Below, piece by piece: positions 25,003 to 35,309 of a DNA stretch of 64,000 nt. The DNA is from JAJAZB01 sp965249815 (GTDB taxonomy: Bacteria; Bacteroidota; Bacteroidia; Cytophagales; Spirosomataceae), in assembly GCA_965249815.1 (NCBI GenBank), contig CBDFMV010000003.1, forward strand, positions 3,286,001-3,350,000, in the 5' to 3' direction. The first letter of the stretch is position 1, and each line of letters starts with the position of its first letter. The translations under genes and the position numbers were made by a program. Below the pieces are notes generated by a model, which made no database searches, was not told the DNA's origin, and was given only the letters and a program-made list of their open reading frames with translations.

Positions 25003-26688
25003 TCAAGCTTCTTCCTCCCAAACCACCAGCTCCGCCCGCCCGTACCACGGCTCCATTTGCGGCTGAAAACGGCTCTCGACCACGTTCCGCTTGATTTTCA
25101 TCGTGGGCGTCAGCAGGTTGTTGTCCACCGTCCAGGCCTCACTCATCACCACCACTTTTTTCAGGTGTTCGTAGTGCTTCAAACCCGGATTGACAGTTTG
25201 AACGGTCGTCGCTAAACTTTGCTCGACGGCCCGCCGGTCGGATTGCCGCCCGCGCTCCGACAGCACCACCAGCGCGATGGGCTGGGGCAAACTGGCCCCC
25301 GCCACGCACACCTGCTCGACGTAGGTATTGGAGGCGAAACCGGCCTCGATGGGCGCGGGCACCACGTATTCGCCCTTGCTGGTTTTAAACATGTCTTTCA
25401 CCCGGCCCGTGATTTTCAGGTAGCCGTCGGGAGTGAGTTCGCCCATGTCGCCGGTGCAGAGCCAGCCGTCGCGGAGCAGGTCGGCGGTCAGGCCGGGTTC
25501 GCGGTAGTAGCCGGTGGTGATCCACGGGCTGCGCATCTGCACCTCGCCGGTTTCGGGGTCGATGCGCGTTTCCACGCCGGGGTACAATTGCCCCACCGTG
25601 CCGAGTTGGCGGTGCTTGGGCCGCGAAAACGTGTGCCCGCCGAGGTTTTCGGTCATCCCGTAGGCTTCCTGAATCCGCAGCCCAAGGCGCTCGTACCAGC
25701 GGACGAGGTCGGTGGGCATGGGCGCCGCGCCGGTGATGAGCATCCGGGCCTGATCCAGGCCGAGGCCCTGCCGGATTTTTCGCGATACGAGCCAGCCAAC
25801 GACTGGTATTTTCAACAACCGGTCGAGTTTTTCAGGCGGCATTTTGGCAAAAATGCCCATCTGGAACCGCGTCCAGATGCGCGGCACGGCCAGAAAGTGC
25901 GTCGGGCGGGCGGCTTGCAGGTTTTTGGCAAAACTGTCGAGGGTTTCAGCAAAATAAATCGTTCCGCCGCTCACCAGGCTGCCACTTTCGACCAGACTCC
26001 GCTCGGCGATGTGGCTGAGGGGCAGGTACGAAAAAAACCGCATCGGCTTCGGGGCGTTGGTCAGGCCCAGCCAGTCGGAAGTGTGGCGCAGGGCTTCGGC
26101 GCTGGCCCGGTACGGAATCATCACGCCCTTGGGCTGGCCCGTGGTGCCGGAGGTGTACACGATAGTCTGGAGCGAATCCAGCGCGGGCACGGGGCTTTCG
26201 GCCATCGGGGCTACGTCGGCAAGGATTTCGTACCACTCATCGAGTTCGTCGGCGGGGCTGCCTTCGTACGCCGCCGGAAAGGCGATGCACCGGATGCGTT
26301 CGGGCACGCCGTCGCGCAGGGCGGGCCAGGCGTCGAGTTTGCCCACCAGCAGCACCGCGCAACCGCTGTGTTCGAGCACCTGGTTGAACTGCGCGCCGGT
26401 GAGCGTCGGGTAAAACGGCACTGACACGTGCCCGGCCAGCCCGATGGCCAGGTCGGCGATGCTCCAGTGCGCGCAGTTTTTGGAAACCAGCCCCACGTTG
26501 CTTTGCGGCGGCAGGCCGAGGCTCCGCAGAAACGCCGCCATGCGCCGCGCCTCGTTGCCCACTTCGGCCCAGGTGTAGTCGCGGAACGCATCGCCCACGG
26601 GCTGGCGCAGGTACAAGGCGTCGGGCGTGGTTTTCTCCCAGTGGTAAAAATACTCGGTGACGGTGCGGAGGGGCTGGTTCGGCGTCAT
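25003..26688 (-). CDS. Long-chain acyl-CoA synthetase (AMP-binding, FadD-like)
   Basis: A 561-residue ANL-superfamily enzyme, activating fatty acids to acyl-CoA via an acyl-adenylate. The P-loop-like signature TIVYTSGTTGQPKGVMIPYR lies near residue 172, followed by FSYLPLSHIAERSLVESGS, YGMTENLGGHTFSRP, and DGWLCTGDMGELTPDGYLKITGRVKDMFKTSKGEYV with the hinge and catalytic-lysine region at the end. This is the long-chain (Faa/ACSL-like) type. The start at MTPNQPLRTVTEYFYHW (26688) is preferred; the longer frame enters an inverted repeat. It is divergent from the acetoacetate decarboxylase-like gene, 91 nt away. Confidence 0.9.
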   Translation of the reverse strand: MTPNQPLRTVTEYFYHWEKTTPDALYLRQPVGDAFRDYTWAEVGNEARRMAAFLRSLGLPPQSNVGLVSKNCAHWSIADLAIGLAGHVSVPFYPTLTGAQFNQVLEHSGCAVLLVGKLDAWPALRDGVPERIRCIAFPAAYEGSPADELDEWYEILADVAPMAESPVPALDSLQTIVYTSGTTGQPKGVMIPYRASAEALRHTSDWLGLTNAPKPMRFFSYLPLSHIAERSLVESGSLVSGGTIYFAETLDSFAKNLQAARPTHFLAVPRIWTRFQMGIFAKMPPEKLDRLLKIPVVGWLVSRKIRQGLGLDQARMLITGAAPMPTDLVRWYERLGLRIQEAYGMTENLGGHTFSRPKHRQLGTVGQLYPGVETRIDPETGEVQMRSPWITTGYYREPGLTADLLRDGWLCTGDMGELTPDGYLKITGRVKDMFKTSKGEYVVPAPIEAGFASNTYVEQVCVAGASLPQPIALVVLSERGRQSDRRAVEQSLATTVQTVNPGLKHYEHLKKVVVMSEAWTVDNNLLTPTMKIKRNVVESRFQPQMEPWYGRAELVVWEEEA

Positions 26689-26731
26689 GGGGTGGGCGTT
26701 TTTTTGAACCTTGAAAGTTGAGAATTGCGCT

Positions 26732-26780
26732 TTGAAAAGTGAACATTTGCCGGAGTTAATTTTCAACGCTCACTTTTCAA
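26732..26780. repeat. Inverted repeat between acyl-CoA synthetase and ADC-like genes
   Basis: TTGAAAAGTGA (26732-26742) is exactly complemented at 26770-26780 with a 27-nt loop; the second arm ends at the A of the ADC-like ATG. Extra half-copies (TTGAAAGTTGAGAATT) precede it. It occupies the whole divergent promoter region. Confidence 0.6.
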
Positions 26781-27427
26781 TGCCCAATGTGCAACGCGTG
26801 CCACCGCCCTGGCACCTGACCGGTCGCGGCCTCGTGCTGCTCTACCGCTTCCCGAAGGGCTGGGCGTCGCAACACGGCCACCTCGCGCCCTACCAGCGCG
26901 AAACCCTCGCCGGGCGCTGGGGCGCGGTGATGCTCGTCGATTACGCCACGTCGGGCGTGGGGCCGTACCGCGAACTGCTCTGCCTGCCGGGGCAACTTGA
27001 GGTGGGTGGAAAAAGCCGCTTTTCGATTTCAAAAATCTACGTCAGCACCCAGGCGAGCGTGGTGAACGGGCGGCAAAACTGGGGCATTCCGAAGGAACAG
27101 GCCGATTTCGACTGGAACGCCGGGCCGTACGGCAGCCAGGGCGTGCGGGTGCAAACCGGCGGACACGACGTGCTCACAGCGCGATTCCGCCCGTTCGGGT
27201 TCCGGTTTCCGCTCACCACGGCGCTGCTGCCGCTCCGCTTGCACCAGCAACTCGACGACGAAGCCTTTGAAACCCAGCCCACGGCTACCGGCTGGGGCCG
27301 TCTGGCGCGGGTGAGCGAACTGACCGTCGACCCGGCGCTTTTTCCGAATTTGAACGGGTTGAAACCGCTCTTGGCGGTGTGGATCGACTCGTTTCGGATG
27401 GTGTTTCCGGTGGCGTTGAACGCCTGA
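26780..27427 (+). CDS. Acetoacetate decarboxylase-family protein
   Basis: A 215-residue protein starting MPNVQRVPPPWHLTGRG. PPPWHLTGRG..LLYRFPKGW, VGPYRELLCLPGQL and SVVNGRQNWGIPKEQADF are the pattern of the ADC fold (PF06314-like). True ADC forms a Schiff base with acetoacetate, but many family members of this size have other or unknown roles. The start is the ATG at 26780, whose A is the last base of an inverted repeat. The neighbour is a fatty-acid activating enzyme, divergently transcribed. I would not assign the decarboxylase reaction without a check of the active-site Lys. Confidence 0.75.
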   Translation: MPNVQRVPPPWHLTGRGLVLLYRFPKGWASQHGHLAPYQRETLAGRWGAVMLVDYATSGVGPYRELLCLPGQLEVGGKSRFSISKIYVSTQASVVNGRQNWGIPKEQADFDWNAGPYGSQGVRVQTGGHDVLTARFRPFGFRFPLTTALLPLRLHQQLDDEAFETQPTATGWGRLARVSELTVDPALFPNLNGLKPLLAVWIDSFRMVFPVALNA

Positions 27428-27451
27428 ATGGGCGTGGAATGGAAACGGCTG

Positions 27452-27459
27452 TATTTTTG
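27452..27459 (+). promoter_or_regulatory. Candidate -7 box (TATTTTTG) directly before tex
   Basis: Perfect TAnnTTTG match ending only 5 nt before the ATG at 27465. If used, the tex mRNA would be leaderless or nearly so. No -33 TTTG is evident. Confidence 0.35.
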
Positions 27460-27464
27460 CACCC

Positions 27465-29576
<2,112 letters not shown>

Positions 29577-29581
29577 AGCAC

Positions 29582-29617
29582 AAAAAGGCCCGGCGCGTAC
29601 GCGCCGGGCCTTTTTTT
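29582..29617 (+). terminator. Strong intrinsic terminator after tex
   Basis: AAAAAGGCCCGGCGCG-TAC-GCGCCGGGCC followed by seven T: an 11-13 bp GC stem with a 3-4 nt loop and T-run on the plus strand, A-run on the other. It probably also terminates the converging CHRD gene at 29633. Confidence 0.95.
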
Positions 29618-29632
29618 ACGTTTCAACGCTGC

Positions 29633-30091
29633 CTACTGTACTTTGGAAATGTTCCCCCGGATTTCACCTCCCGGGTAGGCTTTCGAGTGCAGGTTCACGT
29701 AAATCTGGTTGGTCAGCAGGCTGTCCACCAAACCTTGCCGGAGGGTGGCCGTGCCCTGAATCGGCGAGGTTTTCACGGCAGTCGAGTCGAACGGCACGAC
29801 AACCGGGCCGCTCTCAAGAGGGCCGCCTTTGTGCAGGTGGCCCATCGTCGGGGTCAGGCCCGTGTATTCAACTTTATACGTCAGAATCCGCGTGGTTTTG
29901 TCGATGGAACCCGTGAACGTGCCGCTGGCCGTCGAGGTGTTGGAAGGCACCTCCGAGTTGCCGTTGATGGCAGCGGTGAGGTTGACCTTGTTCGGGTCGG
30001 TCGGGGTAGTGGTGGTGTCGTCTTTCTTGCAGGCATTAAAGGCTAAAGCCCCGGCCATCAGCAGGAAAAGGGAGGCAGTTTTCTTCGTCAT
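29633..30091 (-). CDS. CHRD-domain lipoprotein
   Basis: A 152-residue protein with a lipobox (MAGALAFNACKKD, Cys near residue 21) and a Thr-rich linker. The CHRD domain follows: AINGNSEVPSNTSTASGTFTG, LTPTMGHLHKGG with the metal-like His pair, and NLHSKAYPGGEIRGNISK. CHRD domains are found in chordin and in many exported bacterial proteins; their activity is unsettled. A close non-lipid-anchored paralogue lies at 34785-35207. The two bracket the DUF1800/DUF1501 operon, suggesting linked surface functions. Confidence 0.88.
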   Translation of the reverse strand: MTKKTASLFLLMAGALAFNACKKDDTTTTPTDPNKVNLTAAINGNSEVPSNTSTASGTFTGSIDKTTRILTYKVEYTGLTPTMGHLHKGGPLESGPVVVPFDSTAVKTSPIQGTATLRQGLVDSLLTNQIYVNLHSKAYPGGEIRGNISKVQ

Positions 30092-30315
30092 TTCAGGATG
30101 TTTGTTGGTGAATCAGGTGCGGTAGGCAAAGAACCGTGCCGCCGCTGCCTGCTTCCGGTGGACTGGGGCGAGTTACACCGGCCTCTGGTGGAGCTGAACT
30201 CCCCATGTTCCCCGAACAGAATTCTGTTTTTCAGGTTGTTGAAAAAAACGTTGAGCGACCTGCGCGCATTTTTTGCCCCAAATTCCTCAACTTGGCCCCA
30301 CCTCCCGTTTTGGTC

Positions 30316-31854
30316 ATGAATCGACAGGATTTTCTTTCCCATTTTACCCCAACGCGGGCAGGTGCCAGCACCGGTTTGGAGCCTTACACCCGGCCGCTCG
30401 ACGAGGCGCGGGCCTACCACCTGCTGCGACGCGCTACGTTTGGTGCGACCCTCGACGCCGCCCGCCGCCTGACGAGCCTGACCGCTGATAAGGCCGTGGA
30501 GTTGCTCCTCGACAACGCCCTCCAGGCTCCGCCCCCCGCCGCCCCACCCTGGGCCGACGACGGGTTCGGCAACCCCGAACGCCTGCCTGCGGCACAGAAA
30601 CAAGCCGCCTACGATGCCATTTTTAAGACCGTTTACACGCAGAATTACGCGCTCAAGCAGTGGTGGCTGGAGCAGATGCGGCAAGACACGCTGAGCGTGC
30701 GCGAGAAACTGACGCTGTTTTGGCACGGGCACTTCACCAGCAAATTCGCCATCAACGGCATCATGCCCGCGCAGTCGATGTACCGCCAAAATCGGCTTTT
30801 CCGGAATTTGCACCAGGGCAGTTTCCGCGAACTGGCCAGCGCCGTGACGCTCGACGGAGCCATGCTGCTGTTTCTCAACGGCCAGGATTCCACCCGACTG
30901 GCCCCCAACGAAAACTTTTCGCGCGAACTCCTCGAACTCTACACCACCGGCCTGGGGCAGTACACCGAAACCGACGTGAAGGAGGGCGCGCGCATCCTGA
31001 CGGGCTGGCGTACCAATTTTTACAAGGACGAATGGCTCGCGTTTGGCGTCTACAACACCTTTTTGTGGTCGGCCGATCACGACACGGGTGAGAAAACCTA
31101 CCTCGGCGTGCGGTTTCCACCCACCACGGACAACTACCCGGAGGCGGTTCGGAAAAACGAAGTCGAACGGCTTATCGACGTGATTCTGACGCAGCGGGGT
31201 GCCGCCGTGGCTCGGTTTCTGGCCGAGAAACTCTACCGGTTTTTTGTGTACGGTAACCCGGCCGTTGCCGATCAGGCGGTGATTCAGGCTCTGGCCGACG
31301 CATTGCTGACGCACGATTTTCAACTCCGCCCCGCGCTGGCGTTGCTGCTCAAATCGGCCCATTTTTTCGACCCGATCAACCTCGGTGTGCAGCCCAAAAG
31401 TCCGGCGGAGTTTGTCGTCGGGCAGACGCTGCATTTCAACGTCGCCCCCGACTGGGCCAGTTGGGTGATGGACACGATGGGGCAGGAACTCTTCAACCCA
31501 CCCGACGTATCGGGGTGGCGGGGGTACCGCCAGTGGCTCACCACCCGCACGTTTCCGTTTGCGGTGCAGCAGGGTGGCGGGTTCGTCTGGAACCAGAAAG
31601 ACGACGCGCTGCTGGCCTGGGTGCGGCAGTTTCCCGACTACACCAACTCGCGCCAACTCGTCCAGGGCATCGGCAAACTGCTGCTGGCCCGCCCGCTCGA
31701 CAGTTTCCGCCTCGACCGCTACCACAAAATGCTGCTCGCCGGCGCGCCGGACTACGAATGGCCGAACATCCTGAACGACGCCGGTTCGGCGGCCAGCCGC
31801 CTGCGGGTGCTGCTGGTCAATTTGGTGAAGGCTCCGGATTACCACCTTTGTTGA
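30316..31854 (+). CDS. DUF1800 family protein
   Basis: A 512-residue protein starting MNRQDFLSHFTP. DUF1800 features are LDEARAYHLLRRATFGATLDAA at the start, QNYALKQWWLEQMRQ, LTLFWHGHFTSKF, RQNRLFRNLHQGSFRELA, NENFSRELLELYTTGLGQYTETDVKEGARILTGW, and FLAEKLYRFFVYGNP. DUF1800 is almost always next to a DUF1501 gene, as here (13-nt gap, same strand), and the pair is thought to act on export or surface material, with no proven reaction. No signal peptide is obvious from this start; an upstream in-frame extension from 30136 also lacks one. The 224-nt upstream gap holds no other gene. Confidence 0.88.
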   Translation: MNRQDFLSHFTPTRAGASTGLEPYTRPLDEARAYHLLRRATFGATLDAARRLTSLTADKAVELLLDNALQAPPPAAPPWADDGFGNPERLPAAQKQAAYDAIFKTVYTQNYALKQWWLEQMRQDTLSVREKLTLFWHGHFTSKFAINGIMPAQSMYRQNRLFRNLHQGSFRELASAVTLDGAMLLFLNGQDSTRLAPNENFSRELLELYTTGLGQYTETDVKEGARILTGWRTNFYKDEWLAFGVYNTFLWSADHDTGEKTYLGVRFPPTTDNYPEAVRKNEVERLIDVILTQRGAAVARFLAEKLYRFFVYGNPAVADQAVIQALADALLTHDFQLRPALALLLKSAHFFDPINLGVQPKSPAEFVVGQTLHFNVAPDWASWVMDTMGQELFNPPDVSGWRGYRQWLTTRTFPFAVQQGGGFVWNQKDDALLAWVRQFPDYTNSRQLVQGIGKLLLARPLDSFRLDRYHKMLLAGAPDYEWPNILNDAGSAASRLRVLLVNLVKAPDYHLC

Positions 31855-31867
31855 AACCCTGAACCCC

Positions 31868-33427
31868 ATGAATCGTCGCCACTTCCTCCAGGTTTCCGCC
31901 CTGACGACGGGCTTCGTCGCGCCGCTCCGGTTTGGGTCGCTGGCCGTGGCGGCGCATTCGCCGGGGGCGTTCAGGCCGTTGGAAACCGAAAACGACAACA
32001 TCCTGATCATCATCCAGCTTTTCGGCGGTAACGACGGGCTGAACACGGTCATTCCCGCCGACGACGGGCGGTACTATTCGCGCTACCGCCGCAAACTGGC
32101 GATTCCGAAAGAAAAAGCGCTGCGCCTCAACAACGGCGCGGCCTACCTACACCCGGCCCTCGGAACGGGTCCGAACGAGGGCCTGCTGGGGCTGTTCAAG
32201 TCAGGAAAACTGGCCGTCGTGCAGGGCGTCGGCTACGAAAACCCGGACTTGTCGCACTTTCGCTCCACCGACATCTGGCTGAGCGGGCAACTGCCCGCCA
32301 ACGCCACGCAACGCCTCGATTCGGGCTGGCTGGGACGGTATTTCGGCCCAACGCTCAGCGCCGCCACACCGCCCGAACCGCTCTGCGTGCGCATCGGCGG
32401 CAGCACGTCGCTGCTGTTTCAGAGCCGGGCGGGCGACGTAGCCCTGGCCCTTGAAAACCCCGCCGATTTCTACCAGCAGGGCAAAGACGTGCTTTCGTCC
32501 GACGTCGGCCCCACCGACGGTTCGGCGTTCGCCGCCGAATTCGGGTTCGTGGGCGACCTCGCCGTGCAGTCGTTCGTGTACTCGTCGGTGGTGAAACGAG
32601 CCTTCGATGCGGGAAAAAACAGCGTGGAGTACGAAAAAAACGCGCTTTCCGACCAGGCCCGCCTGACGGCTCGGCTTATTTCGGGCGGACTGAAATCGAA
32701 AGTGTACCTGCTCAGCATCGACGGCTTCGACACGCACGCCAACCAGGGCGGCGAGGGCGGCACGCACGCCGCGTTGCTCACGCAGGTCAGCACGGCGGTT
32801 TCGGCGCTGATGGCCGATTTGGAAAAACAAGGCCAGGCCGACCGCGTGGTGGGCCTGACGGTGTCGGAGTTTGGGCGGCGACCCGAAGAAAACGCCAGCA
32901 ACGGCACCGACCACGGGGCCGCCGGGGTGATGTTCGTGTTTGGCAATGCCGTAAAAGGGCGGGTGGTCGGCCAGAACCTAAGTTTCGACCGTCTCGACGC
33001 CAACCTGGATTTCCGGCACCAGTTCGATTACCGTCGGGTGTACGACGAGGTGCTCCGCTACTGGTTTGGCACGGCACCCGCCACGGTGGCCGACGTGCTC
33101 AACGGGCGTTTCGAGTTGATTGAAAACGGGTTGCTGCGCCACCCCGGCGAGGTAACGGCCACCGCCGAACCCGCCGTTCCGGTCGGCGTTTCCCCCAACC
33201 CCACGCCCGACGGCGCGGTGACGGTGCGGCTTTCGCTGGAATTGCCCGCGCAGGTTTCCATTCGACAGGTGAATGCCCTGGGCCGCGACGCGGAACTGTT
33301 CCGCGAAACGCCCCTGCCCGCCGGAAACCACCAGCTTCCCGTGCGCCTGCTCGGTGGGGCGGGGGTTTCCACCCTGCTCGTGCAAACGGGACAGGAACGG
33401 GTGGCGCTGAAAGTCGTGCGGTTGTGA
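31868..33427 (+). CDS. DUF1501 protein with Tat-like signal and T9SS C-terminal domain
   Basis: A 519-residue protein. It begins MNRRHFLQVSALTTGFVAPL, a twin-arginine-like leader. The DUF1501 (sulfatase-like/alkaline-phosphatase-like) body shows LIIIQLFGGNDGLNTVIPADD, LAVVQGVGYENPDLSHFRSTDIW, DGFDTHANQGG and VSEFGRRPEENASNGTDHGA, with candidate metal-binding Asp/His. The last ~75 residues, from VGVSPNPTPDGAVTVRL to the C-terminal VALKVVRL, match type IX secretion sorting domains (type A). So the product is predicted to be exported and then secreted or surface-anchored by T9SS, whose SprA component begins at 63073. Forms an operon with the DUF1800 gene. Confidence 0.9.
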   Translation: MNRRHFLQVSALTTGFVAPLRFGSLAVAAHSPGAFRPLETENDNILIIIQLFGGNDGLNTVIPADDGRYYSRYRRKLAIPKEKALRLNNGAAYLHPALGTGPNEGLLGLFKSGKLAVVQGVGYENPDLSHFRSTDIWLSGQLPANATQRLDSGWLGRYFGPTLSAATPPEPLCVRIGGSTSLLFQSRAGDVALALENPADFYQQGKDVLSSDVGPTDGSAFAAEFGFVGDLAVQSFVYSSVVKRAFDAGKNSVEYEKNALSDQARLTARLISGGLKSKVYLLSIDGFDTHANQGGEGGTHAALLTQVSTAVSALMADLEKQGQADRVVGLTVSEFGRRPEENASNGTDHGAAGVMFVFGNAVKGRVVGQNLSFDRLDANLDFRHQFDYRRVYDEVLRYWFGTAPATVADVLNGRFELIENGLLRHPGEVTATAEPAVPVGVSPNPTPDGAVTVRLSLELPAQVSIRQVNALGRDAELFRETPLPAGNHQLPVRLLGGAGVSTLLVQTGQERVALKVVRL

Positions 33428-33436
33428 AAGGTCGGA

Positions 33437-33961
33437 TTAGCGCCGCCGTTTCCGCTTCCGGATCACCACCACTTTCTTGCGGACCGGCTTCGGTCGGACT
33501 TTCACGACGCGTTTGGCGGGGCGTTTGACGACCTTCGAATCGCCGTTGAGGTAACTCATCGAGTCGTCCACGCCGACGGACTGCCCGGCGCTCAGTCGGT
33601 TGGGGGCCGGGGCTGCCTCAGCAGGCGTGGCGTTGTAGGGCGCGGGCGAAGCGGCCTGGCGCTGTTCCAGGTCGGTCTGGCGCTGGCGCAGGGCGGCGGT
33701 TTCTTTCTCCAATTCCGTCAGCCGCTGGGCGAGGTCGTCGCGTTGTTTCAGGGCCGTCTGGGCCTCCCGTTTCCAACGTTCGGTGGCCTCGTGCTGCGAT
33801 TCGAGCACGGCGAGGCGGTCGGTGAGGGTACCGGCGAAGCGCCGGGTTTCGGCCAAATCGGTTTGCAGGCGGGTGACCTGATCTTTGAGGTCGGTTTTCG
33901 ACTGGGCCTGCCCGGTAAAGGCAACGGCCAGCAGCCCGAGCGCGAAGAGCGAAGATTTCAT
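33437..33961 (-). CDS. Exported coiled-coil protein with very basic tail
   Basis: A 174-residue protein with a signal peptide (MKSSLFALGLLAVAFTGQAQ). Residues ~22-105 are one continuous coiled coil (DLKDQVTRLQTDLAETRRF .. RLTELEKETAALRQRQTDLE). A Pro/Ala linker follows, then a Lys/Arg-rich end (VVKRPAKRVVKVRPKPVRKK, ending RKRKRRR). The tail resembles histone-like or nucleic-acid/peptidoglycan-binding basic stretches; for an exported protein, binding to an anionic envelope polymer is plausible. No named family. It converges on the DUF1501 gene 9 nt away. Confidence 0.75.
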   Translation of the reverse strand: MKSSLFALGLLAVAFTGQAQSKTDLKDQVTRLQTDLAETRRFAGTLTDRLAVLESQHEATERWKREAQTALKQRDDLAQRLTELEKETAALRQRQTDLEQRQAASPAPYNATPAEAAPAPNRLSAGQSVGVDDSMSYLNGDSKVVKRPAKRVVKVRPKPVRKKVVVIRKRKRRR

Positions 33962-34080
33962 TTAATTTCTTGCGGGAAATGAGCGGCCTCCGGCTCGTCG
34001 GCACGAATCGGGTCTGGGCAAGGCCAGAGGCGCGCGGGGTTTTTTTTTGCAGCCCGCAAGCTACGCAGAACGGGGCTAAA

Positions 34081-34659
34081 TCAGGGTTGGAAGCGGCGTT
34101 TTTCCCGCAAAAACGACCCGGCCAGCGTCACGACCAGCGCCAGAACCCACACCACCCCAACCATCCGGACGAGGTTGGCCACCCGGTTTTCCACTTCCCG
34201 CAACGACCGCCCCGCCAGCACAAACCCCGACCGCTCGCCGCTGAACCGGGCAATCACCGTGGCATGGCGCACACCGGGCCGGGGTTGCCAGGTCAGCGAA
34301 TTCTGGCCGTTTTGTCGGGCGTAGTCGAGTACACCGCGCGGCGGTACGGGCGTTGCGCCGTTGAGTTGCACCGACGATGCCACCGGTTGGCCCGCGTCGT
34401 CGAACACGATCAGGAACGGGCTTAAACTGCGGGCCATGTCGAGTTTAGCGCCCGAAACCACGGCCTGGGGCGGCGTGCCGTGGGAGAGGCGGGTGGCGGC
34501 GTCTTCGGCGAGCTGAATCTGTGGGTCGTTGGCCGAAGCCCTGAAACTTTGCTGCACCGTCGCGTACACCAGGCCGCAAAGCAGCGTGACGACGAGCGCG
34601 GCGGGCAACCAGCGCAGCAAAACGTGAAAAGAAGAGGGGAAGGCGCGGGACGTTTCCAT
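34081..34659 (-). CDS. Two-helix membrane protein with extracytoplasmic sensor-like domain
   Basis: A 192-residue protein starting METSRAFPSSFHVLLRW. One transmembrane helix near the N-terminus (WLPAALVVTLLCGLVYATV), a ~110-residue extracytoplasmic part resembling sensor-kinase PAS/Cache-like domains (SPFLIVFDDAGQPVASSVQL, VLDYARQNGQNSLTWQPRPG, RFSGERSGFVLAGRSLREVE), and a second helix (MVGVVWVLALVVTLAGSFL) ending in REKRRFQP. It looks like the input half of a histidine kinase with no kinase domain; no HAMP or His box follows and the frame simply stops. Function unknown. Confidence 0.72.
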   Translation of the reverse strand: METSRAFPSSFHVLLRWLPAALVVTLLCGLVYATVQQSFRASANDPQIQLAEDAATRLSHGTPPQAVVSGAKLDMARSLSPFLIVFDDAGQPVASSVQLNGATPVPPRGVLDYARQNGQNSLTWQPRPGVRHATVIARFSGERSGFVLAGRSLREVENRVANLVRMVGVVWVLALVVTLAGSFLREKRRFQP

Positions 34660-34784
34660 GAATCGGGGTTGGGGTGAAACCAGGTGCCGCCACAGCGGAC
34701 ACGGTTTCAATGCACCCGTTTCGGAAAGGTTGCAGGAACCGGTCGGACGGCGAAAAAAAGCCGTCCGACCGGTCGCACCTACGA

Positions 34785-35207
34785 TTAGTTCGTCTTCGAA
34801 ATGTTCCCCCGGATTTCACCACCGGGAAAGGCCTGGCTGTGCAGGTTGACGTAGTACAGCCCGCCCATCAGGCTGTCGGCTTTGGCCTGCGTCAGCGTAG
34901 CCTGCCCCTTGATGGGCGAGTTGGCGACGTTGGGGAAGGCAATTTCCACACCACCGTTTTTGCCCGGCGCGCCCCGGTGAATGTGCCCCATCGTGGGGTT
35001 GAGGCCCTGGTAGGTCACTTCGTAGCTGAGTACCTTCGAGCCGGTGTCGTAGGTGCCGGTAAACGTGCCGGTGGCCGTCGAGGTGTTGGCGGGCACTTCA
35101 TTCTGGCCGCTGAGCGTGGCCGTAAACCGGACGGTGTCGGCCTGTTGGGTGGCACCAACCACCGCCGCCGCTGCGCTGAGCAGCAGGAGAAACAAGGCAG
35201 TTTTCAT
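34785..35207 (-). CDS. Secreted CHRD-domain protein
   Basis: A 140-residue protein with a signal peptide (MKTALFLLLLSAAAAVVGA) and a single CHRD domain: LSGQNEVPANTSTATGTFTG, LNPTMGHIHRGAPGKNGG and NLHSQAFPGGEIRGNISKTN. It is a paralogue of the lipoprotein at 29633-30091 and shares the GEIRGNISK C-terminus, but has no lipobox, so it should be soluble in the periplasm or outside. Upstream lies the APC transporter gene on the same strand, 102 nt away. Confidence 0.88.
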   Translation of the reverse strand: MKTALFLLLLSAAAAVVGATQQADTVRFTATLSGQNEVPANTSTATGTFTGTYDTGSKVLSYEVTYQGLNPTMGHIHRGAPGKNGGVEIAFPNVANSPIKGQATLTQAKADSLMGGLYYVNLHSQAFPGGEIRGNISKTN

Positions 35208-35309
35208 TGGAAAAACAGGGGTTTTGAGGGTGACTATTTTTCAGAAAACCGAAGGTGGGGGACCGGGCGACGACGGTTTTTGCCGAAGCCCGAACGGGCG
35301 GCAAGGTAA

